Origin: Boseongicola sp. SB0665_bin_10
GTDB lineage: Bacteria > Pseudomonadota > Alphaproteobacteria > Rhodobacterales > Rhodobacteraceae
DNA: 60,101 bases
Assembly: GCA_009838075.1 (NCBI GenBank)
Contig: VXSG01000112.1
Location: 1-60,101 of the forward strand
Direction of reading: 5' to 3'
A program made the translations under genes and the position numbers. Positions 8,093-16,548 of this stretch are shown one piece after another. Within the stretch, counting starts at the first letter, position 1. Every line of letters begins with the position of its first letter. The notes under the pieces were generated by a model. It saw only the letters and a list, made by a program, of their open reading frames with translations. It searched no databases and was not told the DNA's origin.

Positions 8093-10987
8093 ATGCTAAG
8101 GAAGAAGACCAACGGGATTGCGCGACGCTCCCAGCGGACTGGCATCCTGAACCAAGTCGCCGAGACATATGTCGACCGGCGCACTTTCCTCAGAAATTCA
8201 GGCCTGGCGATCGGCGGACTGACGGCAATCGCCGCCACGGGAGGCTCGGTCATGAAGGCCGAAGCCGCGACCGGCACCGGCGCGGTCGAGCTGCGCAAGT
8301 CCGTCTGCACGCACTGCTCGGTCGGCTGCTCGGTCATCGCCGAGGTGCAGAACGGCGTCTGGACCGGCCAGGAGCCGGGATGGGACAGCCCGTTCAACCT
8401 CGGTGCCCATTGCGCCAAGGGCGCAGCGGTCCGCGAACACGCGCACGGCGAGCGGCGGCTGAAGTACCCGATGAAGAAGGAGAACGGCGAGTGGGTTCGC
8501 ATCTCCTGGGAACAGGCCATCGACGAGATCGGCGACGGCATGATGAAGATCCGGGACGAAAGCGGGCCGGACAGCGTCTACTGGCTGGGCTCGGCCAAGT
8601 ACAACAACGAGCAGGCCTACCTGTTCCGCAAGTTCGCCGCCTACTGGGGCACGAACAACGTCGACCACCAGGCGCGGATCTGCCACTCCACGACTGTTGC
8701 AGGCGTTGCGAATACATGGGGCTACGGCGCCATGACCAACAGCTACAACGACATCCACAACTCCCGCGCGATCTTCCTCATCGGCGGCAACCCCGCCGAG
8801 GCGCACCCGGTCTCGCTCCTGCACGTCCTCCGGGCGAAAGAGCAGAACAACGCGCCCCTGATCGTCTGCGACCCGCGCTTCACGCGCACCGCAGCCCATG
8901 CTGACGAATATGTCCGCTTCCGTCCCGGATCGGACGTCGCGTTGGTCTGGGGCATCCTCTGGCACATCTTCGAGAACGGATGGGAAGACAAGGAGTTCAT
9001 CCGGACCCGGGTCTGGGGAATGGACCAGATTCGGGAGGAAGTGGCCAAGTGGACGCCCGAGGAAGTCGAGCGCGTGACCGGCACGCCGGGTTCGCAGCTG
9101 CGCCGCGTGGCCTTCACGATGGCCAACAACCGTCCGGGCACGGTGATCTGGTGCATGGGCGGAACCCAGCACACCAACGGCAACAACAACACGCGGGCCT
9201 ATTGCGTGCTGCAGCTTGCCCTTGGCAACATGGGCACCACCGGCGGCGGCACCAACATCTTCCGCGGCCACGACAACGTGCAGGGCGCGACCGACCTTGG
9301 CGTGCTTTCCCACACGCTGCCGGGCTACTACGGCCTGTCGGCCGGATCCTGGGCGCACTGGGCACGGGTCTGGGGCGAGGATCTTGACTGGCTCAAGGGC
9401 CAGTTCGCCACGGTCAAGGGGGCGGACGGCAAGGACAAGAACCTGATGAACCTGACCGGCATACCGGTCAGCCGCTGGATCGACGGGGTGCTTGAGAACC
9501 CGGACAACACGGACAACCCCGACAGGCTTCGGGCCATGGTGCTCTGGGGGCATGCTCCGAATTCCCAGACGCGGATGAAGGAAATGAAGACCGCGATGGA
9601 AATGCTGGACATGCTGGTCGTCATCGACCCGTATCCAACCGTTTCCGCCGTGCTTCACGACCGGACCGACGGGGTCTACCTGTTGCCCGCGTGCACGCAG
9701 TTCGAAACCCACGGCTCGGTCACGGCCTCGAACCGGTCGCTCCAGTGGCGCGAAAAGGTGGTCGACCCGCTCTTCGAATCCAAGTCGGACCAGGAGATCA
9801 TCGGCCTCTTTGCCAGGAAGTTCGGCTGGCACGACCGCTTCTTCCGCAACATCGCGATCGAAGCGGACGGCGTGACCCCGAACATCGAGGACACGACCCG
9901 CGAGTTCAACTCGGGCATGTGGACGGTCGGCTACACCGGCCAAAGCCCGGAGCGGATCAAGCTTCACATGGCCAACCAGCACACGTTCGACAAGACGACG
10001 CTCAGGGCCGTGGGCGGGCCGGCTGACGGGGACTTCTACGGGATGCCCTGGCCTTGCTGGGGCACTGCCGAGATGAACCATCCAGGCACGCCGAACCTCT
10101 ACGACATGTCCAAGCCTGTCGCTGACGGCGGCTTGTGCTTCCGCGCCCGGTTCGGTGTCGAACGGGACGGGGACAACATGCTGGCAGAGGGCGTGTTCAA
10201 CCCGGGTTCGGAAATCCAGGACGGCTATCCCGAGTTCACCATGCAGATGCTGATGGACCTGGGATGGGACGGCGACCTGACAGCCGAGGAACGTGCCGCC
10301 ATCGACGCGGTGGCAGGTCCCAAGACCAACTGGAAGACCGACCTCTCGGGCGGCATCCAGCGGGTCGCCATCAAGCACGGCTGCGCGCCCTTCGGGAACG
10401 CGAAGGCCCGTGCGGTTGTCTGGACCTTCCCCGATCCGGTGCCGTTGCACCGCGAGCCGCTCTACACGAACCGGCGGGACCTCGTGGCGGACTACCCGAC
10501 CTACGAGGACCGCAAGTTCTATCGCCTTCCGACGATGTACGCGTCGATCCAGAAGAACGACTTCTCGAAGGATTACCCGTTGATCCTGACCTCGGGTCGT
10601 CTGGTCGAGTACGAGGGCGGCGGCGACGAGAGCCGGTCCAACCCCTGGCTTGCCGAACTGCAGCAGGACATGTTCGTCGAGATCAACCCGAGGGACGCCA
10701 ACAACCTTGGCGTTCGCGACGGTGCGCAGGTCTGGCTGGAAGGCGCTGAGGGCGCAAGGGTCAAGGTGATGGCCATGGTCACCCGGAGGGTGGGCGAAGG
10801 CGTGGTCTTCATGCCCTTCCACTTCGGCGGCCATTTCGAAGGCGCGGACCTGCGTGGCAAGTACCCGGACGGGGCCGACCCCTTCGTCCTGGGCGAAAGC
10901 AGCAACACCGCGCAGACCTACGGCTATGACTCGGTAACCCAGATGCAGGAGACCAAGTGCACTCTCTGCAAGATCTGGTCAGCGTAA
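8093..10987 (+). CDS. fdhA: formate dehydrogenase, catalytic alpha subunit (Cys type)
   Basis: 964 residues from the ATG at 8093, chosen over an in-frame ATG 12 codons upstream because AGGGAG lies 6 bases before it. The enzyme oxidises formate to CO2 with a bis-MGD Mo or W centre. The TAT signal has RR at 29-30 (RRTFLR). One [4Fe-4S] cluster is ligated by C72, C75, C79 and C107. The active-site residue is C197, followed by H198, where many FDHs have selenocysteine; no in-frame TGA is present. The C-terminal molydopterin-binding beta-barrel is complete. The signal implies a periplasmic location. It is followed 14 bp later by the beta subunit. Confidence 0.97.
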   Translation: MLRKKTNGIARRSQRTGILNQVAETYVDRRTFLRNSGLAIGGLTAIAATGGSVMKAEAATGTGAVELRKSVCTHCSVGCSVIAEVQNGVWTGQEPGWDSPFNLGAHCAKGAAVREHAHGERRLKYPMKKENGEWVRISWEQAIDEIGDGMMKIRDESGPDSVYWLGSAKYNNEQAYLFRKFAAYWGTNNVDHQARICHSTTVAGVANTWGYGAMTNSYNDIHNSRAIFLIGGNPAEAHPVSLLHVLRAKEQNNAPLIVCDPRFTRTAAHADEYVRFRPGSDVALVWGILWHIFENGWEDKEFIRTRVWGMDQIREEVAKWTPEEVERVTGTPGSQLRRVAFTMANNRPGTVIWCMGGTQHTNGNNNTRAYCVLQLALGNMGTTGGGTNIFRGHDNVQGATDLGVLSHTLPGYYGLSAGSWAHWARVWGEDLDWLKGQFATVKGADGKDKNLMNLTGIPVSRWIDGVLENPDNTDNPDRLRAMVLWGHAPNSQTRMKEMKTAMEMLDMLVVIDPYPTVSAVLHDRTDGVYLLPACTQFETHGSVTASNRSLQWREKVVDPLFESKSDQEIIGLFARKFGWHDRFFRNIAIEADGVTPNIEDTTREFNSGMWTVGYTGQSPERIKLHMANQHTFDKTTLRAVGGPADGDFYGMPWPCWGTAEMNHPGTPNLYDMSKPVADGGLCFRARFGVERDGDNMLAEGVFNPGSEIQDGYPEFTMQMLMDLGWDGDLTAEERAAIDAVAGPKTNWKTDLSGGIQRVAIKHGCAPFGNAKARAVVWTFPDPVPLHREPLYTNRRDLVADYPTYEDRKFYRLPTMYASIQKNDFSKDYPLILTSGRLVEYEGGGDESRSNPWLAELQQDMFVEINPRDANNLGVRDGAQVWLEGAEGARVKVMAMVTRRVGEGVVFMPFHFGGHFEGADLRGKYPDGADPFVLGESSNTAQTYGYDSVTQMQETKCTLCKIWSA

Positions 10988-11001
10988 GGAGGAAATGAAA
11001 C

Positions 11002-11598
11002 ATGGGAGCTAGAGCAAAGTTTCTCTGCGACGCCGAGCGCTGCATCGAGTGCAACGCCTGCGTCACGGCCTGCAAGAACGAGCACGAGGTGCCTTGGGGC
11101 ATCAACCGCCGCCGGGTGGTGACAATCCAGGACGGAACGCCGGGAGAAAGATCGATCTCGGTCGCCTGCATGCACTGCTCGGATGCGCCCTGCATGGCGG
11201 TGTGTCCGGTCGATTGCTTCTATCAGAACGAGGAAGGGATCGTCCTGCACTCCAAGGACCTCTGCATCGGCTGCGGCTACTGCTTCTACGCCTGTCCTTT
11301 CGGCGCGCCGCAGTTCCCGCAGGCCGGGAACTTCGGCAGCCGCGGCAAGATGGACAAGTGCACCTTCTGCGCCGGTGGACCGGAGGACAATCACTCGACC
11401 GCCGAATTCGCCAAGTATGGCCGCAACCGGATCGCGGAAGGCAAGCTGCCGCTCTGTGCCGAGATGTGCGCCACCAAGGCGCTTCTGGCGGGTGACGGAG
11501 ATGTCGTCTCGGCCATCTACCGCGAGCGCGTGGTGTCCCGCGGCTTCGGCTCGGGCGCCTGGGGCTGGGGCACGGCATACGAAGCAAAGGGCGGCTGA
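11002..11598 (+). CDS. fdh3B: formate dehydrogenase beta subunit (FDH3-type ferredoxin)
   Basis: 198 residues with four Cys groups typical of a four-[4Fe-4S] electron-transfer subunit: CIECNACVTACK near the N-terminus, CMHCSDAPCMAVCP, CIGCGYCFYACP, and the CTFC plus CAEMC pair. It relays electrons from the alpha to the gamma subunit. Unlike E. coli FdnH (about 290 residues) it has no C-terminal membrane anchor and no signal peptide, so it must be exported with FdhA on the alpha-subunit TAT signal. A strong AAGGAGG site lies 8 bases upstream. Confidence 0.95.
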   Translation: MGARAKFLCDAERCIECNACVTACKNEHEVPWGINRRRVVTIQDGTPGERSISVACMHCSDAPCMAVCPVDCFYQNEEGIVLHSKDLCIGCGYCFYACPFGAPQFPQAGNFGSRGKMDKCTFCAGGPEDNHSTAEFAKYGRNRIAEGKLPLCAEMCATKALLAGDGDVVSAIYRERVVSRGFGSGAWGWGTAYEAKGG

Positions 11599-11608
11599 AG
11601 CCGTTCAC

Positions 11609-11634
11609 GAGGCGGCCTTTTTCCGGGCCGCCTC
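11609..11634. terminator. GC-rich hairpin between fdh beta and gamma genes
   Basis: A perfect 9-bp stem (GAGGCGGCC / GGCCGCCTC) with an 8-base loop that holds the T-run. No T-run follows the stem, so it is not a classical terminator. It starts 10 bases after the beta-subunit stop and ends 42 bases before the gamma-subunit start. It may stabilise the upstream mRNA or lower gamma expression. Confidence 0.55.
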
Positions 11635-11676
11635 CCCCCATTCCATCGGCCGCCTACGATCCGGAGGATTGCCGAC

Positions 11677-12882
11677 GTGCTGCGTTTGTACATTTTCGCA
11701 TTGATTCTTGCATCTGGCCTCGGCGCGCCCGCCGTGGCCCAGGACGGCATGGCGCCTGATCGCAGCGCCACCGGAGGGGCGCAGACGCTGGAGGACATCC
11801 TGGCCCGGCAGCGCGGCGAAGGAATCGACGACGCGTTTCGCAGGGAAAACACGGGCAGCCCGGACACCGCCGCCGGCATCGCCCAGCAACTTGGCACGTT
11901 GGGTGGCTCTTCCGATCCTGAACTCTGGCGCGCCCTGCGCTACGGCTCCGCGGACATAACGGTCTCGTCCGGCGGTGAGGTCGCTGCCGTGCTGGTGCAG
12001 GACGGCGGGATGTGGTGGCTAGATTTTCGGCGGACAACTCTCAAGAACTGGGGCGGCTACTTCCTGCTTGGCGTAATCGGGGCCCTGGTTGCATTCTTCC
12101 TCTTGCGCGGACGCATCCGGATCGATGCTCCCATGACAGGCCGGACAGTTGTTCGCTTCCGGGCAATCGAGCGCTTCGCGCACTGGCTGCTGGCCGGATC
12201 GTTCATTCTCCTGGGCATAACGGGATTGCTGTCGCTATTCGGCCGCACGGTGTTGATTCCAACCTTCGGGCACGAGGCCAATTCGTTCATCCTCATTGCA
12301 AGCAAATGGGTTCACAACAATGCGGCTTGGGCCTTCATGGTCGGGTTGGTCATGATTTTGGCGTTCTGGGTCTGGCACAACCTGCCCGACCGGACCGACC
12401 TGAAGTGGATCGCACAGTTCGGTGGCATCATCGGGTCGAAGCACCCCCCGGCCAAGAAATTCAATGCCGGTCAAAAGGTGATCTTCTGGTCGGTCGTGAT
12501 CCTTGGCGTTTCGATCTCGGCTTCGGGACTGTCCCTGCTCTTTCCGTTCGAGATTCCGATGTTCGCCAAGACCTTCGCGATCCTCAACGACCTTGGCGTC
12601 ACCGGGCTGCTGGGACTTGATCCATTGCCCACGGAACTGACGCCGCAGGAAGAGATGCAGTATGCACAACTCTGGCACGCCATCGTCTCGTTCGTCCTTA
12701 TGGGCATCATCATTGCCCACATCTACATCGGCTCGCTCGGAATGGAGGGCGCCTTCGACGCCATGGGAACCGGCGAGGTGGACGAAGCGTGGGCGCATCA
12801 GCACCATTCAATCTGGCTCGAAGACGTGAAGGCCGCTGACAAGGGTGAGCGCGCAACGGGTGACGCGACCGCGGCCGAATAG
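11677..12882 (+). CDS. formate dehydrogenase gamma subunit (cytochrome b556)
   Basis: 401 residues starting at GTG, with GGAGG 9 bases upstream. A Sec signal peptide (about 1-21) is followed by a periplasmic stretch, a membrane helix near residue 127 and then the four-helix cytochrome b domain that binds two haems b and passes electrons to quinone. Candidate haem-ligand His residues sit in the helices (FAHWLL, LWHAIV). This form is much longer than E. coli FdnI (about 217 residues) and matches the longer alphaproteobacterial FDH gamma. The stop directly abuts the next ATG. Confidence 0.93.
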   Translation: MLRLYIFALILASGLGAPAVAQDGMAPDRSATGGAQTLEDILARQRGEGIDDAFRRENTGSPDTAAGIAQQLGTLGGSSDPELWRALRYGSADITVSSGGEVAAVLVQDGGMWWLDFRRTTLKNWGGYFLLGVIGALVAFFLLRGRIRIDAPMTGRTVVRFRAIERFAHWLLAGSFILLGITGLLSLFGRTVLIPTFGHEANSFILIASKWVHNNAAWAFMVGLVMILAFWVWHNLPDRTDLKWIAQFGGIIGSKHPPAKKFNAGQKVIFWSVVILGVSISASGLSLLFPFEIPMFAKTFAILNDLGVTGLLGLDPLPTELTPQEEMQYAQLWHAIVSFVLMGIIIAHIYIGSLGMEGAFDAMGTGEVDEAWAHQHHSIWLEDVKAADKGERATGDATAAE

Positions 12883-14187
12883 ATGCGATCCGTCTCCGCG
12901 CTGCTGGCCGGATTGGCACTCTTGACATGCCCTGCACTCGCACAGGACTTCACGACGCTCAAGGGACACGGCGGCCCGGTCATGGGGCTTGCCGTTTCCG
13001 AAAGCGGGGAGGTCGCGAGCGCCAGCTTCGACAATTCTGTGGGGCGCTGGCAGAACCGCACGCCGCAATGGCTCGAGGGCCACGCCGCCGCCGTCATCGA
13101 CTTGATCTTCCTGCCCGACGGTCGCATCGCGTCGGGGGCGGATGACTTTTCCATATGGCTTTGGGACGGCACGGATGGGCGTGAACTCGGTCGCCACAAG
13201 GGAAAGGTCACCGACCTTGCAGTGTCGCATGACGGCGCGGTCCTGGCCTCGGCCAGCTGGGGCGGCACGATCGGGATCTGGCCACTTGCCGAACCGGATC
13301 CCGCGCCCACATTGATCGACCTGCGCGACACCGGCGCCAATGACGTTGCATTCTCGCCGGACGGCAGACTGCTGTATGCCGCGACCTCCAAGGGGGACAT
13401 CCGCGTCTACGACCTCTCGGCACCCGGTGACGCCCCGTTCCGGACACTGGTGCGACATGGGTTCGCGATCAACGAAATGGTGTTGTCGCCGGACGGGTCG
13501 TGGATGGCCTATGGCGCAGTCGATGGCGTGACCCGGGTGATCGACACGCAGACGGGCACCGTGCTTCGCGATTTCACCCTTGAACGACGGCCCATCCTCG
13601 CCATGGACTACCATGCTGAAACAGGGAAACTGGCCGTCAGCGACGGACATGGGTACATCTCGGTGATTTCCACCGAAACCTGGCGTATCGAACGCGACTT
13701 TCACGCGACCCGGAGAGGTCCGGTCTGGGCGCTGGCGTTCTCGCCTGACGGATCCGTGATCTGGGCCGGTGGGCTCGACAGCGTCGTCTACGGCTGGCCG
13801 GTCGAACTGCTGGACCGTTTCGAACCGTCCATGGGCGCGTCGCACAGCTTCCTGAAAAGCCCCGGATCGATGTCGAACGGCGAACGCCAGTTCATGCGCA
13901 AGTGCTCGATCTGCCACGCACTGGAGGCTGGCAACTCGCGCAAGGCGGGGCCGAACCTCAACGGCGTCTTTGGCCGTCTCGCCGGAACGGTTCCGGGGTA
14001 CCGGTATTCTGACATACTTGACGGCTCGGACATCGTCTGGGGCGAGGAAACGATCGATGCCCTTTTCGATCTCGGCCCCGACAACTATATTCCGGGCTCC
14101 AAGATGCCGATGCAGCAGATCGCTGCGCCAGAGGACCGTCGGGACCTGATAGAATTCTTGAGGGTGGCAACTGGAAACGGGGATTGA
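12883..14187 (+). CDS. exported WD40 beta-propeller fused to class I cytochrome c
   Basis: 434 residues. A Sec signal peptide (about 1-20, ending ALAQ) is followed by WD40-type repeats over about residues 25-310 (recurring LKGHGGPV, LSPDG and VWALAFSPDG patterns). A cytochrome c domain follows, with haem site CSICH at 341-345, GPNL nearby and a probable axial Met at 408 (SKMPM). The ATG follows the gamma-subunit stop with no gap, which implies tight coupling. It is probably a periplasmic electron carrier or docking subunit for the formate dehydrogenase. The coupling to FDH is from context only. Confidence 0.9.
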   Translation: MRSVSALLAGLALLTCPALAQDFTTLKGHGGPVMGLAVSESGEVASASFDNSVGRWQNRTPQWLEGHAAAVIDLIFLPDGRIASGADDFSIWLWDGTDGRELGRHKGKVTDLAVSHDGAVLASASWGGTIGIWPLAEPDPAPTLIDLRDTGANDVAFSPDGRLLYAATSKGDIRVYDLSAPGDAPFRTLVRHGFAINEMVLSPDGSWMAYGAVDGVTRVIDTQTGTVLRDFTLERRPILAMDYHAETGKLAVSDGHGYISVISTETWRIERDFHATRRGPVWALAFSPDGSVIWAGGLDSVVYGWPVELLDRFEPSMGASHSFLKSPGSMSNGERQFMRKCSICHALEAGNSRKAGPNLNGVFGRLAGTVPGYRYSDILDGSDIVWGEETIDALFDLGPDNYIPGSKMPMQQIAAPEDRRDLIEFLRVATGNGD

Positions 14188-14190
14188 AAC

Positions 14191-14325
14191 ATGAAGTCCA
14201 TGTGGGCAGGCCTTGCCGGTGTCATCGTGATCACCGTCGTGGCATACTTCGTTCTCGGGGAACTGGGTTTCTCCTCGGCGGAACGCGGATCAGGCAACGC
14301 CGTTCGGCTCGAGATGTCGAACTGA
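14191..14325 (+). CDS. 44-residue single-pass membrane peptide
   Basis: A short frame starting 3 bases after the cytochrome fusion gene. It encodes MKSMWAGLAGVIVITVVAYF and then a polar tail ending VRLEMSN. Residues ~6-24 form one clear membrane helix. The position inside the fdh transcription unit and the compact hydrophobic design suggest a small accessory subunit, like the short peptides of other membrane oxidoreductases. The upstream ribosome-binding site is weak. I recognise no family. Confidence 0.6.
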   Translation: MKSMWAGLAGVIVITVVAYFVLGELGFSSAERGSGNAVRLEMSN

Positions 14326-14337
14326 CCGGCGCTGGCC

Positions 14338-16416
14338 GTGCGGGAACGAGGGAAATCCGGTTTCGCGGCGGCGTACCATGCCCGGGTGCCGTCAATCCTG
14401 TGCCTGGCGGTTGCCGTGGCAGTCGCTGGCGTCGGCGCAGCAGGAGCCGTCTCGCCGGAAACCATGAATTCCGTGGTCTCGGTCCTGCCGCAATGGCCCG
14501 GGCGCCCGCAGGGCGGGTCCGGAGCGCCTCCGGGTGCAAGCCCCGAGGGCAGCGGCGTTGCTCTTCGCCCGGACGTCATCGCAACGGCATGGCACATCGT
14601 GGAGCGGGCCGAGCGGATTGAGGTTCGCCTTGCCGACGGGCGCATACTTCCGGCCAGCCTGATCGCCAGGGAACCCCGCAGCGACATCGCCCTCTTGCGT
14701 GTCGACACGGATCTCGCACCGTTCGACCCGGCGGCGGATCCTGCCCTTGCCGACCCGGTCTGTTCCATCGGCAATTCCTTTGGCCTCGGACTTTCCGTAG
14801 CCTGTGGCGTCGTCTCGGCCATCCAGGTGTCGAATGCCGGATTCAACGCGGTCGAGGACTTCGTCCAGACCGATGCGGCAATCAATCCTGGTGCATCCGG
14901 CGGCGCGCTCGTGGACCGGCAAGGCCGACTCGTCGGCATGGTTTCCGCAATTTTCGCGTCGAAGGGCGACACAAGCACGGGCGTCGGATTCGCCGTGTCC
15001 GCCGAGCTTCTGTGGCGTGTGACCGAAGCCCTCATCGCCGACGGCAAGGCAAGCTATCCTTCGCCGGGCTGGCGGCTCGACGTGCCCCGCCGGAACCAGT
15101 TGGCCCACCTGGCCGCGCCTGTTGTCACAGCCCTCCGGGTCGGTGGCCCTGCGGAAAGGGCGGGCGTTCGGACGGGCGATCTCGTCGCCGCCGTCGGCGA
15201 GCGGCGCACAAGGAGCCCGCGCGACGCCGTATCGGCCCTTGCCGTCCTGCCCGAAAGCGCCCGAGCCGTCGAACTGACGATCGTGCGCGGCGATGCCGAA
15301 CTGCAAGTGACCCTGCCGCTGCAATCGGGAGCAGTCATCGAACCTGGCGCCGTTTCGCCGCAGGCGAGCCATGGAGACTGCCCCCATCCCCCAACGGTCT
15401 GCATCATGCGTCAGGCCGTCTTTCCGGTATCCAGTTTCGACCCGATGGCCAGCGCTACCCGGATCGCTCCAACCTTGCTGGTCACAAATCGCCATGTGGT
15501 GGGAGACAGGATGGACGGGGTGGTGCATACACCTGACGGTCCACGCGTCGCGGAGGTCATCGCATCGGACTACCTCGGTGACCTGGTGCTGCTAAGCGTA
15601 ACTGGCCTGCCGGCGGGAGGGCACGTCCCGGCCCTTGGCGACGATGCCGTCGGACCGGCGCAACTCTACGTGGTCGGGGCCGATGTCGACCGCCGGGAAG
15701 TGCGGGTCCTTGACCCCGGAACGCTGATCGCGGGACCCGCCGAAGGTGCGGAACTCGGTCGCATCCATGTCACCGCGCGAATGCAGCCAGGCTTCAGTGG
15801 CGGCGCCCTGGTGGACGCGAACGGCAATCTCGCGGGCATTGCAGTCGGCGGGGGCGAAGGACGCTACGAGGCAATCCCGCTTGCGCAGGTCGCGAGGCTT
15901 CTCGACGGACGCAGCAGCGACGCAGCCGCTGAACTGACGGAGTGGCTTGGCCGGGCCTTCGCGAAATGCGCGGAACGGATCGACGTCGCCGAAAGCGGCG
16001 CCAAGGTCGAGCCGCAGGCCGTCGTGGACATATGCTCCACGGCGTTCAATCAGGGTCAGCTCCTCGAAGCCGGCCGCATGCTTGCCAGATCCGGGGCGTT
16101 TGACGGCGCGGCAACGCTCCACGGACAGGCCGTTCGTCAGACCCCGAACTCGATCAACGCGCGCCTGTCGCTGTTGGCATCCATGCAGCTGGCCGCGCGG
16201 TTCGAAGACATGACCGAACACGCGCAGTGGTTGATTGAAATGACCCCGGATGACCCCCGGGCACTCCGGATCGCGATCCAGTCCGGCGTGTGGGGCGATG
16301 ATCCGGAACTGGCCGAAGAGGCTTACCGGCTTCTGCTTGATGCCGACCCGCGCCAGGCCCTGGCGGCCCGCCGCTTCATCGACAGCGCCCCGCCGGCGCC
16401 TCGGCGCCGGAACTGA
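14338..16416 (+). CDS. tandem trypsin-like serine protease with PDZ domain
   Basis: 692 residues from a GTG; another GTG at 14386 would give a tighter signal peptide (MPSILCLAVAVAV...). The first chymotrypsin-fold domain has a full triad: H86 (TAWHIVE), D116 (SDIALL) and S187 (NPGASGGAL, where GNSGG is usual). A PDZ-like domain covers about 250-330. A second protease-like domain keeps TNRHVVGD, GDLVLL and GFSGGAL. The last ~150 residues are helical, TPR-like. It should be a periplasmic DegP-like protease. It ends the fdh operon and may act in quality control of the exported enzyme; substrates are unknown. Confidence 0.85.
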   Translation: MRERGKSGFAAAYHARVPSILCLAVAVAVAGVGAAGAVSPETMNSVVSVLPQWPGRPQGGSGAPPGASPEGSGVALRPDVIATAWHIVERAERIEVRLADGRILPASLIAREPRSDIALLRVDTDLAPFDPAADPALADPVCSIGNSFGLGLSVACGVVSAIQVSNAGFNAVEDFVQTDAAINPGASGGALVDRQGRLVGMVSAIFASKGDTSTGVGFAVSAELLWRVTEALIADGKASYPSPGWRLDVPRRNQLAHLAAPVVTALRVGGPAERAGVRTGDLVAAVGERRTRSPRDAVSALAVLPESARAVELTIVRGDAELQVTLPLQSGAVIEPGAVSPQASHGDCPHPPTVCIMRQAVFPVSSFDPMASATRIAPTLLVTNRHVVGDRMDGVVHTPDGPRVAEVIASDYLGDLVLLSVTGLPAGGHVPALGDDAVGPAQLYVVGADVDRREVRVLDPGTLIAGPAEGAELGRIHVTARMQPGFSGGALVDANGNLAGIAVGGGEGRYEAIPLAQVARLLDGRSSDAAAELTEWLGRAFAKCAERIDVAESGAKVEPQAVVDICSTAFNQGQLLEAGRMLARSGAFDGAATLHGQAVRQTPNSINARLSLLASMQLAARFEDMTEHAQWLIEMTPDDPRALRIAIQSGVWGDDPELAEEAYRLLLDADPRQALAARRFIDSAPPAPRRRN

Positions 16417-16548
16417 TCGGGCATCCGCGTCTCGGACCTGTCACCGGTCGGGCAAGGACTCGCGGCATCAGCTCAACGGCGCCTCGGCCTGGCCCTGTCA
16501 CTGGCACCTCCATGACAGGACGGCTGCGAGGGAAGCGAGGCAGTTCTA

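Noticed and set aside
8681-8686. Selenocysteine at the formate dehydrogenase active site
   Set aside because: The residue is encoded as Cys, and no in-frame TGA interrupts the gene, so no Sec machinery is needed.
8198-10834. 878-codon open frame on the minus strand
   Set aside because: It is antisense to fdhA, has no family signature, and arises from GC-rich third positions of the real gene.
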